Shown here: positions 1-8,362 of the stretch, piece by piece | How the letters are laid out: the number at the start of each line of letters is the position of its first letter | Numbering within the stretch: position 1 is the first letter of the stretch | NCBI GenBank assembly: GCA_937901185.1 | Contig: CALCHR010000107.1 | Coordinates: 1 to 9,910 of the forward strand | Length of the DNA: 9,910 bases | Direction of reading: 5' to 3' | From: an uncultured Bacteroidales bacterium | GTDB taxonomy: Bacteria; Bacteroidota; Bacteroidia; Bacteroidales; Bacteroidaceae | Program-made: the position numbers and the translations under genes | Notes under the pieces: model-generated | Told to the model about the DNA's origin: nothing | Seen by the model: the letters and a program-made list of their open reading frames with translations, nothing else | Databases searched by the model: none

Positions 1-93
1 GTTACCGAATTTTTCTTAGTAGTTACCGAAATTTTCCTAGCTTTTACCTAAGAAATGCCTAAAAATGACCCTTGAAAATCAGAGACTTACAAA
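1..93 (-). repeat. Intergenic repeat element, left copy (leader plus 21-bp phased units)
   Basis: Read on the minus strand, a 42-bp leader (93 down to 52) is followed by 16-bp units starting exactly every 21 bp: TTAGGTAAAAGCTAGG (51-36), TTCGGTAACTACTAAG (30-15) and TTCGGTAAC (9-1, cut by the window edge). The 5-bp spacers are AAAAT and AAAAA. The leader aligns without gaps to the leader of the copy at 8363-8488, 29 of 42 positions matching by eye, and the first unit is identical. The element begins about 33 bp past the stop of the EEP gene, so it lies in or after that gene's 3' untranslated region. I see no GC-rich hairpin with a T-run between the stop and the element. Its function is unknown to me. 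Confidence 0.8.
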
Positions 94-126
94 TGCGATT
101 TTTGACCGCTGAAAGGACCGCAGGAA

Positions 127-1248
127 TTATCGGACTTCTTTGATGAGGTAGATGATGGTGGGCAGGTGGTCGCTGTAGCCGTTGAGCCAAACGCCGCCGG
201 CGTGGGTGCGCAAGGGGTTGCCCTTGTAGCGGCCTTCCTGCTGGAAGAGATAGTCGCGCACGAAGACCTCGTGGCGGTAGTACTTCAAGGAGGAGCGGTC
301 TGTGCCGAGGAGGTTGCCGGTAAAGACTATCTGGTCGAAGAGGTTCCACTTGCCGTTGTAGAGGAGTGAGCCCTGTCCGGTCTTATAGAGCGTGTCCCAC
401 CAGGGATTGAAAAGGTCGGTAGCCTGCTTTACGTCTTTCTGTTTGTGCAGGCACTTGAGTTCGTGGGTCATGCTCTTGTTGTTGGGATCGTCGTTCATGT
501 CGCCCATGATGATAATTTTGGCCTCAGGGTCTTGCTTCATGAGCGCCTCTTTGAGGTGGTATACCTGGTAGCCGGCGCGCTCGCGGGCAAAGCTTCCGGC
601 AGCGCGGCTGGGCCAGTGGTTGACGATGAAGTGGACCTTCTCGTCGGCCATGCGCCCTGTCATCACGAGGAAGCCGCGGGTGATGTAGGCCGTATCGCCG
701 CGCAGTTCCTGGTAGGGCTGCACGCAGCCGGCCTCGTCGGTGTAGAATCCCAGGTCAACTTCGGGGTGATTCTTGTCAAGGTAGTAGAACGGCACGAGCA
801 TGAGGCGCTCCATCTGGAAAAGCTTGGGGTTATAGAGGAAGGCGCAGTCCACTCCGCGGCGGTCGGGGCCTTCGATGTGGGCAATCTGGTAATTACGCGC
901 GGCAATGGCGGGCTGCTTCACAAGGTCTTCAAGCACCTTGCGGTTCTCAATCTCCGAGATGCCAATCACGGCTGCACCCATGGGGAGCTTGTCTTTGCAC
1001 AGCTCGGCCAGTACTTCAGACATGTTCTTCTGCTTGGCTTTGTACTTCATGCCGCCCCATTTGTAGGTGCCATCGGGCAGAAATTCCCAGTCGTTCTTGC
1101 CGGCATCGTGGAGTGTGTCGAAGAGATTTTCCAGGTTGTAGAAAGCCACGCCGTAGAGGCGGTATTTCTTTTCGGAAACACGGTTGCCCGCCGAGGTGAG
1201 CGATAGGAGGAGCAGCGCGGCAGCAAAAGAGAATAGTAACTTCTTCAT
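127..1248 (-). CDS. Secreted endonuclease/exonuclease/phosphatase family protein
   Basis: This 373-aa protein belongs to the EEP (DNase I-like/exonuclease III) superfamily, Mg-dependent enzymes that cleave phosphodiester or phosphomonoester bonds. The signature motifs are all visible: FYNLENLFD (N38/N41), GISEIENR with the metal-binding Glu at E99, DRRGVDCAFLYNP (129-141), NHWPSR with H211, MGDMNDDP (D250, N252), and the terminal SDH triad residues S359-D360-H361. The start at 1248 gives a classic signal peptide (MKKLL, then a hydrophobic run, then LTSA with likely cleavage near residue 20). Starting at 1308 would add 20 residues ahead of the signal and lie on the probable promoter. There is no lipobox Cys, so the protein is probably periplasmic or secreted. 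It is divergent from the TonB receptor operon, which ends in another nuclease, so nucleic-acid degradation is the likely role. The substrate (DNA, RNA, nucleotide or other phosphoester) cannot be read from the sequence. Confidence 0.92.
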   Translation of the reverse strand: MKKLLFSFAAALLLLSLTSAGNRVSEKKYRLYGVAFYNLENLFDTLHDAGKNDWEFLPDGTYKWGGMKYKAKQKNMSEVLAELCKDKLPMGAAVIGISEIENRKVLEDLVKQPAIAARNYQIAHIEGPDRRGVDCAFLYNPKLFQMERLMLVPFYYLDKNHPEVDLGFYTDEAGCVQPYQELRGDTAYITRGFLVMTGRMADEKVHFIVNHWPSRAAGSFARERAGYQVYHLKEALMKQDPEAKIIIMGDMNDDPNNKSMTHELKCLHKQKDVKQATDLFNPWWDTLYKTGQGSLLYNGKWNLFDQIVFTGNLLGTDRSSLKYYRHEVFVRDYLFQQEGRYKGNPLRTHAGGVWLNGYSDHLPTIIYLIKEVR

Positions 1249-1305
1249 GGTGTAGAAATGCTTTTGAAGAGGCAGGAGCACAAGCTCTGCTCTGTATTTT
1301 GGCGG

Positions 1306-1313
1306 CAAATATG
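1306..1313 (-). promoter_or_regulatory. Possible -7 box for the EEP gene
   Basis: On the minus strand CATATTTG differs by one base from the Bacteroidota -7 consensus TAnnTTTG. It would give a leader of about 50 nt before the start at 1248. I see no convincing -33 TTTG at the usual distance, so this is a weak call. Confidence 0.35.
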
Positions 1314-1314
1314 T

Positions 1315-1342
1315 AAAAAAAAAACGAGAGGGACTCTCTCGT
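1315..1342 (-). terminator. Hairpin plus T-run on the minus strand, possible attenuator or terminator
   Basis: Read on the minus strand, ACGAGAG and CTCTCGT form a perfect 7-bp stem around a 5-nt loop (1342-1324), followed at once by ten T residues (1324-1315). This is the form of an intrinsic terminator. No minus-strand gene lies upstream of it in the window; it sits between the divergent promoters. It could attenuate a longer EEP transcript begun further upstream, or block stray leftward transcription from the receptor promoter region. The stem is short, so strength is uncertain. Confidence 0.5.
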
Positions 1343-1398
1343 AGCAGACAAAACTTAAAAAATCTTACTTCAAGAAGATGTTTATCCTATATCTTTTA

Positions 1399-1406
1399 TA
1401 CCTTTG
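1399..1406 (+). promoter_or_regulatory. Bacteroidota -7 box for the TonB receptor operon
   Basis: TACCTTTG is an exact match to TAnnTTTG. Transcription would begin a few bases downstream, around 1410-1414, giving a leader of about 30 nt before the ATG at 1443. The -33 region (about 1376-1382, GATGTTTA) is only a loose match. The box makes the in-frame TTG at 1404 impossible as a start, since that codon lies inside the promoter. Confidence 0.7.
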
Positions 1407-1442
1407 CATATTGGAATTGACAATCTAAAGTATATAGCATCT

Positions 1443-4154
1443 ATGAATAAAAGGTGTAGACTGATGGGTCTTTTATGCTGTGCGGCCACAACTTTGTGGG
1501 CCGTTGAGCCGACAGACACATTAAAAATTCAAGACGACAGCGCCGACTTCACTTTCTCTGAGTCACAACTCGATGAGGACAACGACGCTGCGCAGACCGT
1601 ATCGTCCATCGTGGCATCAAAGGACGACTTGTTCCTCTCAGAAGTGGGCTATCTCTTCAGCCCCATGCGCTTCAAAATCAGAGGCTACGACAACATGTAC
1701 AACCAGACCTACATGAACGGACTGGAGTTGAACAACCTGGAGGGCGGCCGCTTCTCGTACGGCATGATTGGTGGCTTGAACGACGCCACCCGCAACCGCG
1801 AAGGCGTGGCGGCCTTTGAGTACAACACCTTTGGCATGACAAGCATCGGCGGCGGTCAGAATATCAACACCCGCGCCAGCCAGTTTGCCCAAGGCCACAA
1901 AATCACTCTCTCAGGCTGTAACCGCAACTATGTGGCTCGCGGCATGTACACCTTCGCCTCCGGCCTGAAAAGCAATGGCTGGGCCTTTGCCGGAACAGTG
2001 GGCTACCGCTGGGCCAACGAGGGCGTAATCGACGGTACGTTCTACAACTCGCTGAGCTATCTGCTCTCCGTAGAAAAACGCTTCAACGACAAGCACAGCC
2101 TCTCGCTCGTGACGTTCGGCACACCGACCGAGCGCGGACAACAAGGCGCATCGACCGAAGAAGCCTACTGGTTGGCAAACTCGCATTACTATAATCCCAA
2201 CTGGGGTTTCCAGAACGGAGAGAAGCGCAACGCCCGCGTGGTGAAAAGCTTTGAACCGACCACCATCCTTACATGGGACTGGAACATAGACAAGGCACGC
2301 CGCCTCAGCACTTCGGCCGGAGTGAAATACAGCAACTACGGCACCACCGCGCTGGGCTGGAACGGAGACGCATACGACCCGCGCCCCGACTACTATAAGA
2401 ACCTGCCGTCAAGCATCTTCGATGTGTACGACCCCAATAAAAACAACCCCGACTACCTCGCTGATAATCCCTTCCTCGTAGAAGAGTATAACGCCTTGGT
2501 GGACTACTGGACCGCATGCGAAGCCAACAGACAAATCAACTGGGACCGCATGTACTACGTAAACCGCCAGAACGAGGCCCTCGGAGGCGAAGCGCTCTAC
2601 TACCAAGAGCGCAGACACAACGACGAACTGGTGTTCGCCTTCAACTCCGTCTTCAACCACAACGTAGGTAAATACCAGAAATACGCCCTGGGCTTGCAAC
2701 TCAACTCGACCAAGGGTATGCACTATAAAACCATGGAGGACTTGCTCGGAGCTACACGCTACACCGACATCGATAAGTTTGCAGCCACCGACTATGGTCC
2801 AAACAGCCTCGAAGCACAAAACGACTTGAACCACCCCAATCGCAGCATCAAGGTGGGAGACAAGTTCGGATACAATTATAATATATATGTAAACAAAGCC
2901 AAGCTCTGGGGACAATATGCCTATAACGGCGAGAAAATAGGTGTGATGGTCGGCGCTCACGCAGACGGAACCATGATGGAGCGCGAAGGCCTTATGCGCA
3001 ACGGACGCGCTGCCCTGAATTCTTATGGCAAGAGTGGCAAGGCTTACTTCTTAGGTGGCGGCTCCCGAGTAACATTCAGCTATCGTCCGGCAGCCAATCA
3101 TCGTTTTACTCTCTCAGGAGGCTTTGACGCACAACCGCCTTTGGCACGCAACAGCTTTGTGGCGCCGCGTCTGCAAAATAACTATGTGAATAACCTCAAG
3201 TTGGAAAATATCCTCAGTGGCGAACTCTCTTACGCCTTCCGCTTCGGAAACTTCTCCGGTAAGTTGAGCGGCTACTACACCCGCTTCAGCAATGGCGTAG
3301 AGCAAACCGCCTACTACAACGACCAACAGAGCACCTTCACCTATCTCACTATGAGCAATGTGAAGAAAGAACACTACGGCGTAGAGGCTGCCTTCTCTTA
3401 CCAAGTAAACTCTAACCTCTCCTTCAACCTTATCGGAACCATCGGCGAGGCCAAGTACATCAACAACCCCGATGCCCAAATCAACTACGAGGGTATGAAC
3501 TCTTTGGAGATAAAGAAACTCAACCAGTGTATCAACCCCGTGACCGGCCAAAAGATGCCGTTGCAAGTTGTGGCAGAAGGTATTCACGTAGGCAGCACAC
3601 CGCAGACCGCCGTAAGTCTTGGTGTAAACTACAATGTCAAGGGCTGGTTCTTCGAGGCCAACGTCAACTACTACGACCGCGTTTATGTAGGCTTCTCACA
3701 GTACCGCCGCTTGAACAGCACCTATCAGACCGCAGGAAACTTCTATACCGCGTCGAGCGTAGATGCTAATGGTAATCTCTCCTTCGATGTGTTGGAGGCC
3801 GAACTAAAGGCTAATGGTGGCATTCTCTTTGACCAGAACGGTAAGGTGGTGAAGAGCTATGCAGCCAAGCAAGAGAAATTTGACGGCGGCTTTATGGTCG
3901 ATGCCTCCATTGGTAAGTACATCCGCCTGAAGAAAGGAAAGAGTCTCAGCATCAACCTCCAGTTGCAGAACCTTACCAACAATCAGGATATGCGTACCGG
4001 CGGCTACGAGCAGAACCGCGACGACAACTATTATAAAGAGAGCGGCGGCTCTTACCAAAAGGGCGAGGCAAAAGCCTACAAGTTCTCCAAGAACTCCAAG
4101 TACTACTACGCCAATGCCATTAACGCCTTCCTTAATATCGGCTTCAAATTCTAA
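1443..4154 (+). CDS. TonB-dependent outer-membrane receptor
   Basis: This 903-aa protein is a TonB-dependent receptor that would import a ligand across the outer membrane using the proton-motive force. A signal peptide (residues 1-20, cleavage after LWA) is followed by an acidic linker (about 31-50) where a TonB-contact segment would lie. A plug-like region follows (about 50-145, with RFKIRGYDNMYNQTYMNG and GGLNDATRNREG). The rest is long, rich in aromatic residues and alternating beta-strands, and ends GFKF with the terminal Phe typical of outer-membrane barrels. The N-terminal carboxypeptidase-like domain of SusC proteins appears absent and no SusD gene follows, so this is not a standard SusC. 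The ATG at 1443 is chosen because it directly precedes the signal peptide and lies after the promoter. It is the first gene of the operon with two lipoproteins and a nuclease. The ligand is unproven; nucleic-acid fragments are my inference. Confidence 0.9.
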   Translation: MNKRCRLMGLLCCAATTLWAVEPTDTLKIQDDSADFTFSESQLDEDNDAAQTVSSIVASKDDLFLSEVGYLFSPMRFKIRGYDNMYNQTYMNGLELNNLEGGRFSYGMIGGLNDATRNREGVAAFEYNTFGMTSIGGGQNINTRASQFAQGHKITLSGCNRNYVARGMYTFASGLKSNGWAFAGTVGYRWANEGVIDGTFYNSLSYLLSVEKRFNDKHSLSLVTFGTPTERGQQGASTEEAYWLANSHYYNPNWGFQNGEKRNARVVKSFEPTTILTWDWNIDKARRLSTSAGVKYSNYGTTALGWNGDAYDPRPDYYKNLPSSIFDVYDPNKNNPDYLADNPFLVEEYNALVDYWTACEANRQINWDRMYYVNRQNEALGGEALYYQERRHNDELVFAFNSVFNHNVGKYQKYALGLQLNSTKGMHYKTMEDLLGATRYTDIDKFAATDYGPNSLEAQNDLNHPNRSIKVGDKFGYNYNIYVNKAKLWGQYAYNGEKIGVMVGAHADGTMMEREGLMRNGRAALNSYGKSGKAYFLGGGSRVTFSYRPAANHRFTLSGGFDAQPPLARNSFVAPRLQNNYVNNLKLENILSGELSYAFRFGNFSGKLSGYYTRFSNGVEQTAYYNDQQSTFTYLTMSNVKKEHYGVEAAFSYQVNSNLSFNLIGTIGEAKYINNPDAQINYEGMNSLEIKKLNQCINPVTGQKMPLQVVAEGIHVGSTPQTAVSLGVNYNVKGWFFEANVNYYDRVYVGFSQYRRLNSTYQTAGNFYTASSVDANGNLSFDVLEAELKANGGILFDQNGKVVKSYAAKQEKFDGGFMVDASIGKYIRLKKGKSLSINLQLQNLTNNQDMRTGGYEQNRDDNYYKESGGSYQKGEAKAYKFSKNSKYYYANAINAFLNIGFKF

Positions 4155-4181
4155 ACACCACACCATAAATATATTATAGCA

Positions 4182-5159
4182 ATGAAGAAGATTTTTTCTA
4201 TACTCCTGTGTGGCTATCTCTCCGCTTTTACTTTGACCTCCTGCATGGATGAGCACGACGATCCCAATACTGACAATCTGCTCATCACCAGTCCGGTGTC
4301 TATCGGAGAAGTTAATGCCAGCATCCTGGATGTTAAAACAAAATATTGCGCCAGCAGCAGTGGTGCGGAGTTCGTTCGCAACTCTTCCAACTTCTTTAGT
4401 AAGGTCACCGAAGACCTTATCATCGAAGGCGTGGTAGTGGCCAACGACATCAGCGGCAATCTCTACCAGACCGTTCTGTTGCGCAACATCGACAGCGCAG
4501 CCGGCACCGACCAGTGCATTCTTTTGGCAGTGAAAAACACCTGTCTCTATCCTTACTTCCCCCTTGGTCAGCGCGTCAAGGTGAACCTCAAAGGTCTCTA
4601 CGCAGGCTGCTACAGCAAAGTGCCTAAGATTGGCCAGCCCTATTATACCAGCAACGGAAATATGGCCCTTGGTCCCATGCTGATTCAGATGTGCGAGACC
4701 AATGTAGAGTTGGTGGGCAAGCCCGACCTCAATGCGCCGGAGCTCGTTCCCGTTGATTTCTCTTCCGGTAACCTCCCTGCCGAGAATTATAAGAACGCCC
4801 CGATGCTCGCCACCGTGAAGGGAACGGTACAGGAAGTGCAGGGCGCCAAAGCAGAACAGCGCGAGAAGGGCGCACTCTCTGGCGACTACGAACCGTTGCC
4901 TAAGATTTTTGCCCCCGAAGCCCTCTACGATGCCGGTTATGGCGTGGACCGCACCCTCCTTTTGTCCGACAACAAAACGAAGGTCACCATCCGCACCTCC
5001 ACTCAAAACGACATCGCCTTCACCGTTATCCCCCAGGACGAGCGCACCTACACCGGTATGTTCTCCTACTATAGCGGATGGCAAATCCAATTGCGCAGCC
5101 TCAGCGATATTTATCCGATGGTCGGCGCAGAAGAATCCACAGAAGACACAAACAAATAA
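4182..5159 (+). CDS. DUF5689 domain lipoprotein
   Basis: This 325-aa lipoprotein has signal sequence MKKIFSILLCGYLSAF and lipobox LTSC with the lipidated Cys at 21, followed by the acidic residues MDEHDD. A DUF5689-type region fills most of the rest. It shows OB-fold-like strands at about 80-102 (IIEGVVVANDISGNLYQTVL), 129-151 (GQRVKVNLKGLYAG) and 206-220 (APMLATVKGTVQEVQ), then FSYYSGWQIQLRSLSDI (294-310), the closing motif common in such proteins. OB folds often bind nucleic acid or oligosaccharide, so a surface ligand-binding role beside the receptor is plausible, taking the place of SusD. The gene starts 27 bp after the receptor stop and ends 12 bp before the next gene, so it is co-transcribed. 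I recognise the domain; the biochemical role is inference. Confidence 0.85.
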   Translation: MKKIFSILLCGYLSAFTLTSCMDEHDDPNTDNLLITSPVSIGEVNASILDVKTKYCASSSGAEFVRNSSNFFSKVTEDLIIEGVVVANDISGNLYQTVLLRNIDSAAGTDQCILLAVKNTCLYPYFPLGQRVKVNLKGLYAGCYSKVPKIGQPYYTSNGNMALGPMLIQMCETNVELVGKPDLNAPELVPVDFSSGNLPAENYKNAPMLATVKGTVQEVQGAKAEQREKGALSGDYEPLPKIFAPEALYDAGYGVDRTLLLSDNKTKVTIRTSTQNDIAFTVIPQDERTYTGMFSYYSGWQIQLRSLSDIYPMVGAEESTEDTNK

Positions 5160-5171
5160 AACATACACCCT

Positions 5172-7369
5172 ATGAAAAAGATTTTTTCATTCTTAGCAGC
5201 CGCAGTTGTCGCTTTGGGATTCTACTCCTGCGAAGACGTTCCGGCGCCCTATGAAATCAATGACGGGACAGAAGATGTTCCCGAAGTGAGCGATGCTCTT
5301 ATCGACGAGTCCTTTGCCAGCACTCTGGGCCAGTTCAGCGCCGTAAATGTCAAAGGAGACTACTCTTGGAAGGTAGACTATAGCTGTGCGCAGGTCACAT
5401 CCTACACCGACGATGATGGCGATGGCATGAAGGAGAACAACGAAGCCGAGAGCTGGTTGGTGTCTAAGCAACTCGACCTCAAAGAAGTTGATGCTGCCTA
5501 TCTCAACTTTGAGTACATCCTGCGCTACGTTACCACGAGCCAGATGAAGACCCACTACCGCTTGCTCGTCAGCAAAAACTATACCGGAAATGTGGCCGAG
5601 GCCGACTGGACCCAACTTGACTTTAACCTCGTGCAGGGTTCTGATTGGGAAACTTGGTACAACTCCGGCGATGTGGCTCTCCCCGCAGAGTTCTGCAACG
5701 TAGAGAGAGTGGTAGTAGCGCTCTGCTATACCGCTACCACAAAGGCCGCTACTTGGGAAGTGCGCAACTTCAAGATGATGAAGGGCGAAGTTCCCGCAGG
5801 ACCTTCTGAGCCCGGCGAAGAAGATGGCCCGAAGAAACTGCCCTATACCGAAACCTTCTCTACAGACATGGGCGGCTTCAAGAGCTATACCACCGCAGGC
5901 CAAGGCGAATGGATTATCGACTACAGCACTGCCAAGGCCACCGGCTATGACAATGCTACGAAGGTAACTACTGCCGGCACTTACTACCTCGTGAGCCCCG
6001 AGATTTCTCTTGAGGGACAAACCGAAGCCCATGTGCTCTATGAGTATATTGTGAACTACAATAAGGGCGATGAGAACCAACAGTTCCTTATCACCGCTGC
6101 CTTCAACGAAGGACAGCCTGCTGAGGGATGGACATTGCTCAATCAGACCCATGCCGCAGATAAGAAAAATGCCGAAGGTAAGGCCGACTGGAACACCTTT
6201 ACCACCGCCGACCTCGACATCCCTGCCGAGTTTATGGGCAAGACCATCCGCCTTGCTTTCCGCTATAACACCAACGCCACCAGCGGCTCTACCTGGGAGG
6301 TGCGCAACTTCGCCATCCAGGCAGGTAAAGCCGGAACAGGCGGCGGTAGCGACCAGCCCGAAGGCCCTGTTACCTCCGACGGCTTGGTAGAGAATGGAGA
6401 CTTTGAAAGCTGGTCGGGCAACGTTCCTACCTCTTGGAAAACAGCCTCTTCAGCAGGCAACGCCACGCTCTCACAAAGCACCGACGCACGCAGCGGTTCT
6501 TACGCCGTGTTGGTAAAGGGTACTTCTTCCGGCAACAAGCGCTTGGGTTATAAGGAGACCACTTACAAGGCCGGCACCTACACCATGACGTTCTACGCTA
6601 AGGCAGCTACAGCCACCGGCGGCAGTGTGCGTCCCGGCTATGCCACCTTCAATGCCGACGGCACCATCAATGGCTCCGGCTACAAGTATGGCGAATACAC
6701 CAACAACCTTTCTCAGAGCGAATGGACCAAGGTGGAACACTCCTTTACCCTTGCCAGCGACCAGCAGATTTGCTTGGTGATTATGAACTCCAAAAATCCG
6801 GGTGGCGATGTCTTGATTGACGACTTCAGCCTCTCCACTGCCGATGGCGGATTGGTGGGCGGCGGCGACGCTCCTGCTGAACCGGACGAAGAAGAGCCTG
6901 CACAGCCCGTTGGCACCTTTAAGTTGACCACCACCGTAGCCGACGGCAGCTATCTGCTCGGCGCTTTGGTAAACGGCACCTACAATTTGTAGCTACCCAC
7001 GATGCTTCTAAGAGCTATGGCTATGTGAACGTGACCGACGCCAAAGCCTCCGGCGATGTCATCTCTACGGCCACCGCCAACGAGGTCTACACCATCAAGT
7101 CCGTTTCAGGCGGCTACACCATTCAGGCAGCCGACGGCCGCTACCTCTACATGAAGGGCGACTACAACAGCTTCAACTTCGATGCTTCCATGCCCTCTGA
7201 AGGAGCCGTTTGGACCATTACGCCGGCCGCCAATAGTACAGTGAGCATTGTCAATGTGCTCACCGGAAAGACCTGGCAGTATTCCATCGACTATACCAGC
7301 TACGGCGCTTATCCCGAAGTGGCCACCGACGGTACCAAGGTGCTTCCCAGTCTCTTCGTAAAGCAATAA
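5172..7369 (+). pseudogene. Choice-of-anchor J / CBM-like multidomain lipoprotein, frameshifted
   Basis: The first frame encodes 606 aa (5172-6992), then stops. The next frame continues the same protein to 7369, and one extra base would restore a 732-aa product. Lipobox FYSC puts the lipidated Cys at 20. Two tandem choice-of-anchor J-like beta-sandwich domains follow (about 42-203 and 223-382), each ending TWEVRNF. Next comes a CBM4/9-like domain (about 403-556, opening LVENGDFESW and closing DVLIDDFSLS), then an acidic Pro-rich linker and a C-terminal domain (582 onward) with GRYLYMKGDYNSFNFD in the second frame. The break lies at 6981-6992: TAC AAT TTG TAG would read TAC AAA TTT GTA (YKFVATHDASKSYGYVNV) with one more A. 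Domain 1 has an acidic DDDGDG stretch (80-85) that could bind calcium. The gene is likely a surface ligand-binding partner of the receptor. The intact downstream frame points to a sequencing error or a very recent mutation. Confidence 0.85.
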
Positions 7370-7405
7370 ACAGCGTAGTGTCCTACACATTATTATATAT
7401 ATAGG

Positions 7406-8308
7406 TTGAAAAAAACAATTCTCTATATATGGGCAGCAGCGGCAGTGCTATTCACCGTCGCTGCTTGCTCTAAGGAAACCGATGATGGGTTCTTCTTCGA
7501 GCCCGACGCTCCTTCGGCGCCCACAGTCCCTGTGGTGCAGGGCGGCGTGGCTTCGCGCTTGGAAGTTCCCGCTCTCAAGGCCGGCAATCTCTTTGTGACC
7601 CATTGGACCAAGGAGAGCGGCGACAGCGTGATGACCTTCTGCCTGGAATACGACAAGAAGAAGCACCACTCTCGCTGGGTGGCCTTCCGTTTCGACGCCA
7701 CCACGTCGCTCAAGCGCGTGAGCCGAAAGGACTACAGCATCAAGCCGCAATACCCCATCGACCCCAAGCTCCCCGGAGATTTTGCCATCGAGAGCGACGC
7801 CTCGTTTCAGGGCTATCAGCATGGGCACCTCGTGGCCTCGGCCGACCGTCTCTACTCCCGCCAGGCCAACGACAACACGTTCTACATGACCAACATGTCG
7901 CCCCAGCGCGCCAAGTTCAACAGCCCCTACTGGTCCGAGTTTGAGCAGTTTGTGCAGAGCAAAGGGCGCAACCGCTCTTTCGCCGATACGCTCTACGTCT
8001 GCAAGGGCGGCACCATCGACAAAGACGCCCACATCCTCGAGTACGTCTCCCGAGGGCGCATCGCCGTTCCGCGCTACTACTTCATGGCCCTGCTCAAGGT
8101 AAAGAACGGCAAGTACACCTCCATGGGCTTTTGGATGGAGCACAAGTCCTACGGCAGCGGTGCGCCGTCGTATGCCGAGATGCGCGACAAGGCTGTCAGC
8201 ATCGACGAACTGGAAGAACTGACAGGCATCGACTTCTTCCACAATCTGCCCGACGTGGTGGAGGCCGCTACGGAAAAACTCTACAGCCCCTCGGTTTGGG
8301 GACTTTGA
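7406..8308 (+). CDS. DNA/RNA non-specific endonuclease lipoprotein (beta-beta-alpha-metal)
   Basis: This 300-aa protein is a Serratia nuclease/NucA-type enzyme that cuts DNA and RNA with one metal ion. The signal is hydrophobic with lipobox VAAC and the lipidated Cys at 21. The catalytic region shows GYQHGHLVASADR, with H141 as the expected general base, then TNMSPQ (N163) and FNSPYWSEFE (N172, E180). The spacing of N163, N172 and E180 matches Asn110, Asn119 and Glu127 of Serratia nuclease. The usual DRGH motif here reads QHGH. The only start that keeps the signal peptide is TTG at 7406; no ATG is available upstream in frame before the preceding gene. It begins 36 bp after the frameshifted gene and ends just ahead of a strong terminator, making it the last gene of the operon. 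As a lipoprotein at the envelope or cell surface it could shorten nucleic acids for import by the receptor, which is inference. Confidence 0.9.
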   Translation: MKKTILYIWAAAAVLFTVAACSKETDDGFFFEPDAPSAPTVPVVQGGVASRLEVPALKAGNLFVTHWTKESGDSVMTFCLEYDKKKHHSRWVAFRFDATTSLKRVSRKDYSIKPQYPIDPKLPGDFAIESDASFQGYQHGHLVASADRLYSRQANDNTFYMTNMSPQRAKFNSPYWSEFEQFVQSKGRNRSFADTLYVCKGGTIDKDAHILEYVSRGRIAVPRYYFMALLKVKNGKYTSMGFWMEHKSYGSGAPSYAEMRDKAVSIDELEELTGIDFFHNLPDVVEAATEKLYSPSVWGL

Positions 8309-8324
8309 TAGCAGCACATAGTTC

Positions 8325-8359
8325 AGAGGCTCGCCGACAGTTTGGCGAGCCTCTTTTTT
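8325..8359 (+). terminator. Intrinsic terminator of the receptor-nuclease operon
   Basis: A perfect inverted repeat, GAGGCTCGCC (8326-8335) and GGCGAGCCTC (8344-8353), has an 8-nt loop and is followed by six T residues (8354-8359). An A/T pair (8325/8354) can extend the stem to 11 bp. It starts 17 bp after the nuclease stop at 8308. Confidence 0.93.
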
Positions 8360-8362
8360 GCT

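Noticed and set aside
445..1206. Plus-strand open frame opposite the EEP gene
   Set aside because: Its low-complexity Val/Ala/His composition is that of an antisense shadow, and the minus strand carries all EEP motifs.
1249..1308. Upstream ATG start for the EEP protein at 1308
   Set aside because: It would place 20 non-conserved residues before an intact signal peptide and lies on the probable promoter.
1404..1442. Upstream TTG start for the TonB receptor
   Set aside because: The codon overlaps an exact -7 promoter box and the added residues precede a complete signal peptide beginning at 1443.
1443..5159. Standard SusC/SusD pair
   Set aside because: The receptor lacks the N-terminal carboxypeptidase-like domain and the following lipoprotein is DUF5689/OB-like, not a helical SusD.
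3804..5168. Long minus-strand open frame (about 454 codons) opposite the receptor end and the DUF5689 gene
   Set aside because: It mirrors codon bias of the plus-strand genes, has no recognisable domain or plausible start context, and spans two well-supported genes and their spacer.
7448..8317. Minus-strand open frame (about 289 codons) opposite the nuclease gene
   Set aside because: The plus strand encodes a nuclease with full catalytic motifs; the antisense frame shows no family pattern.
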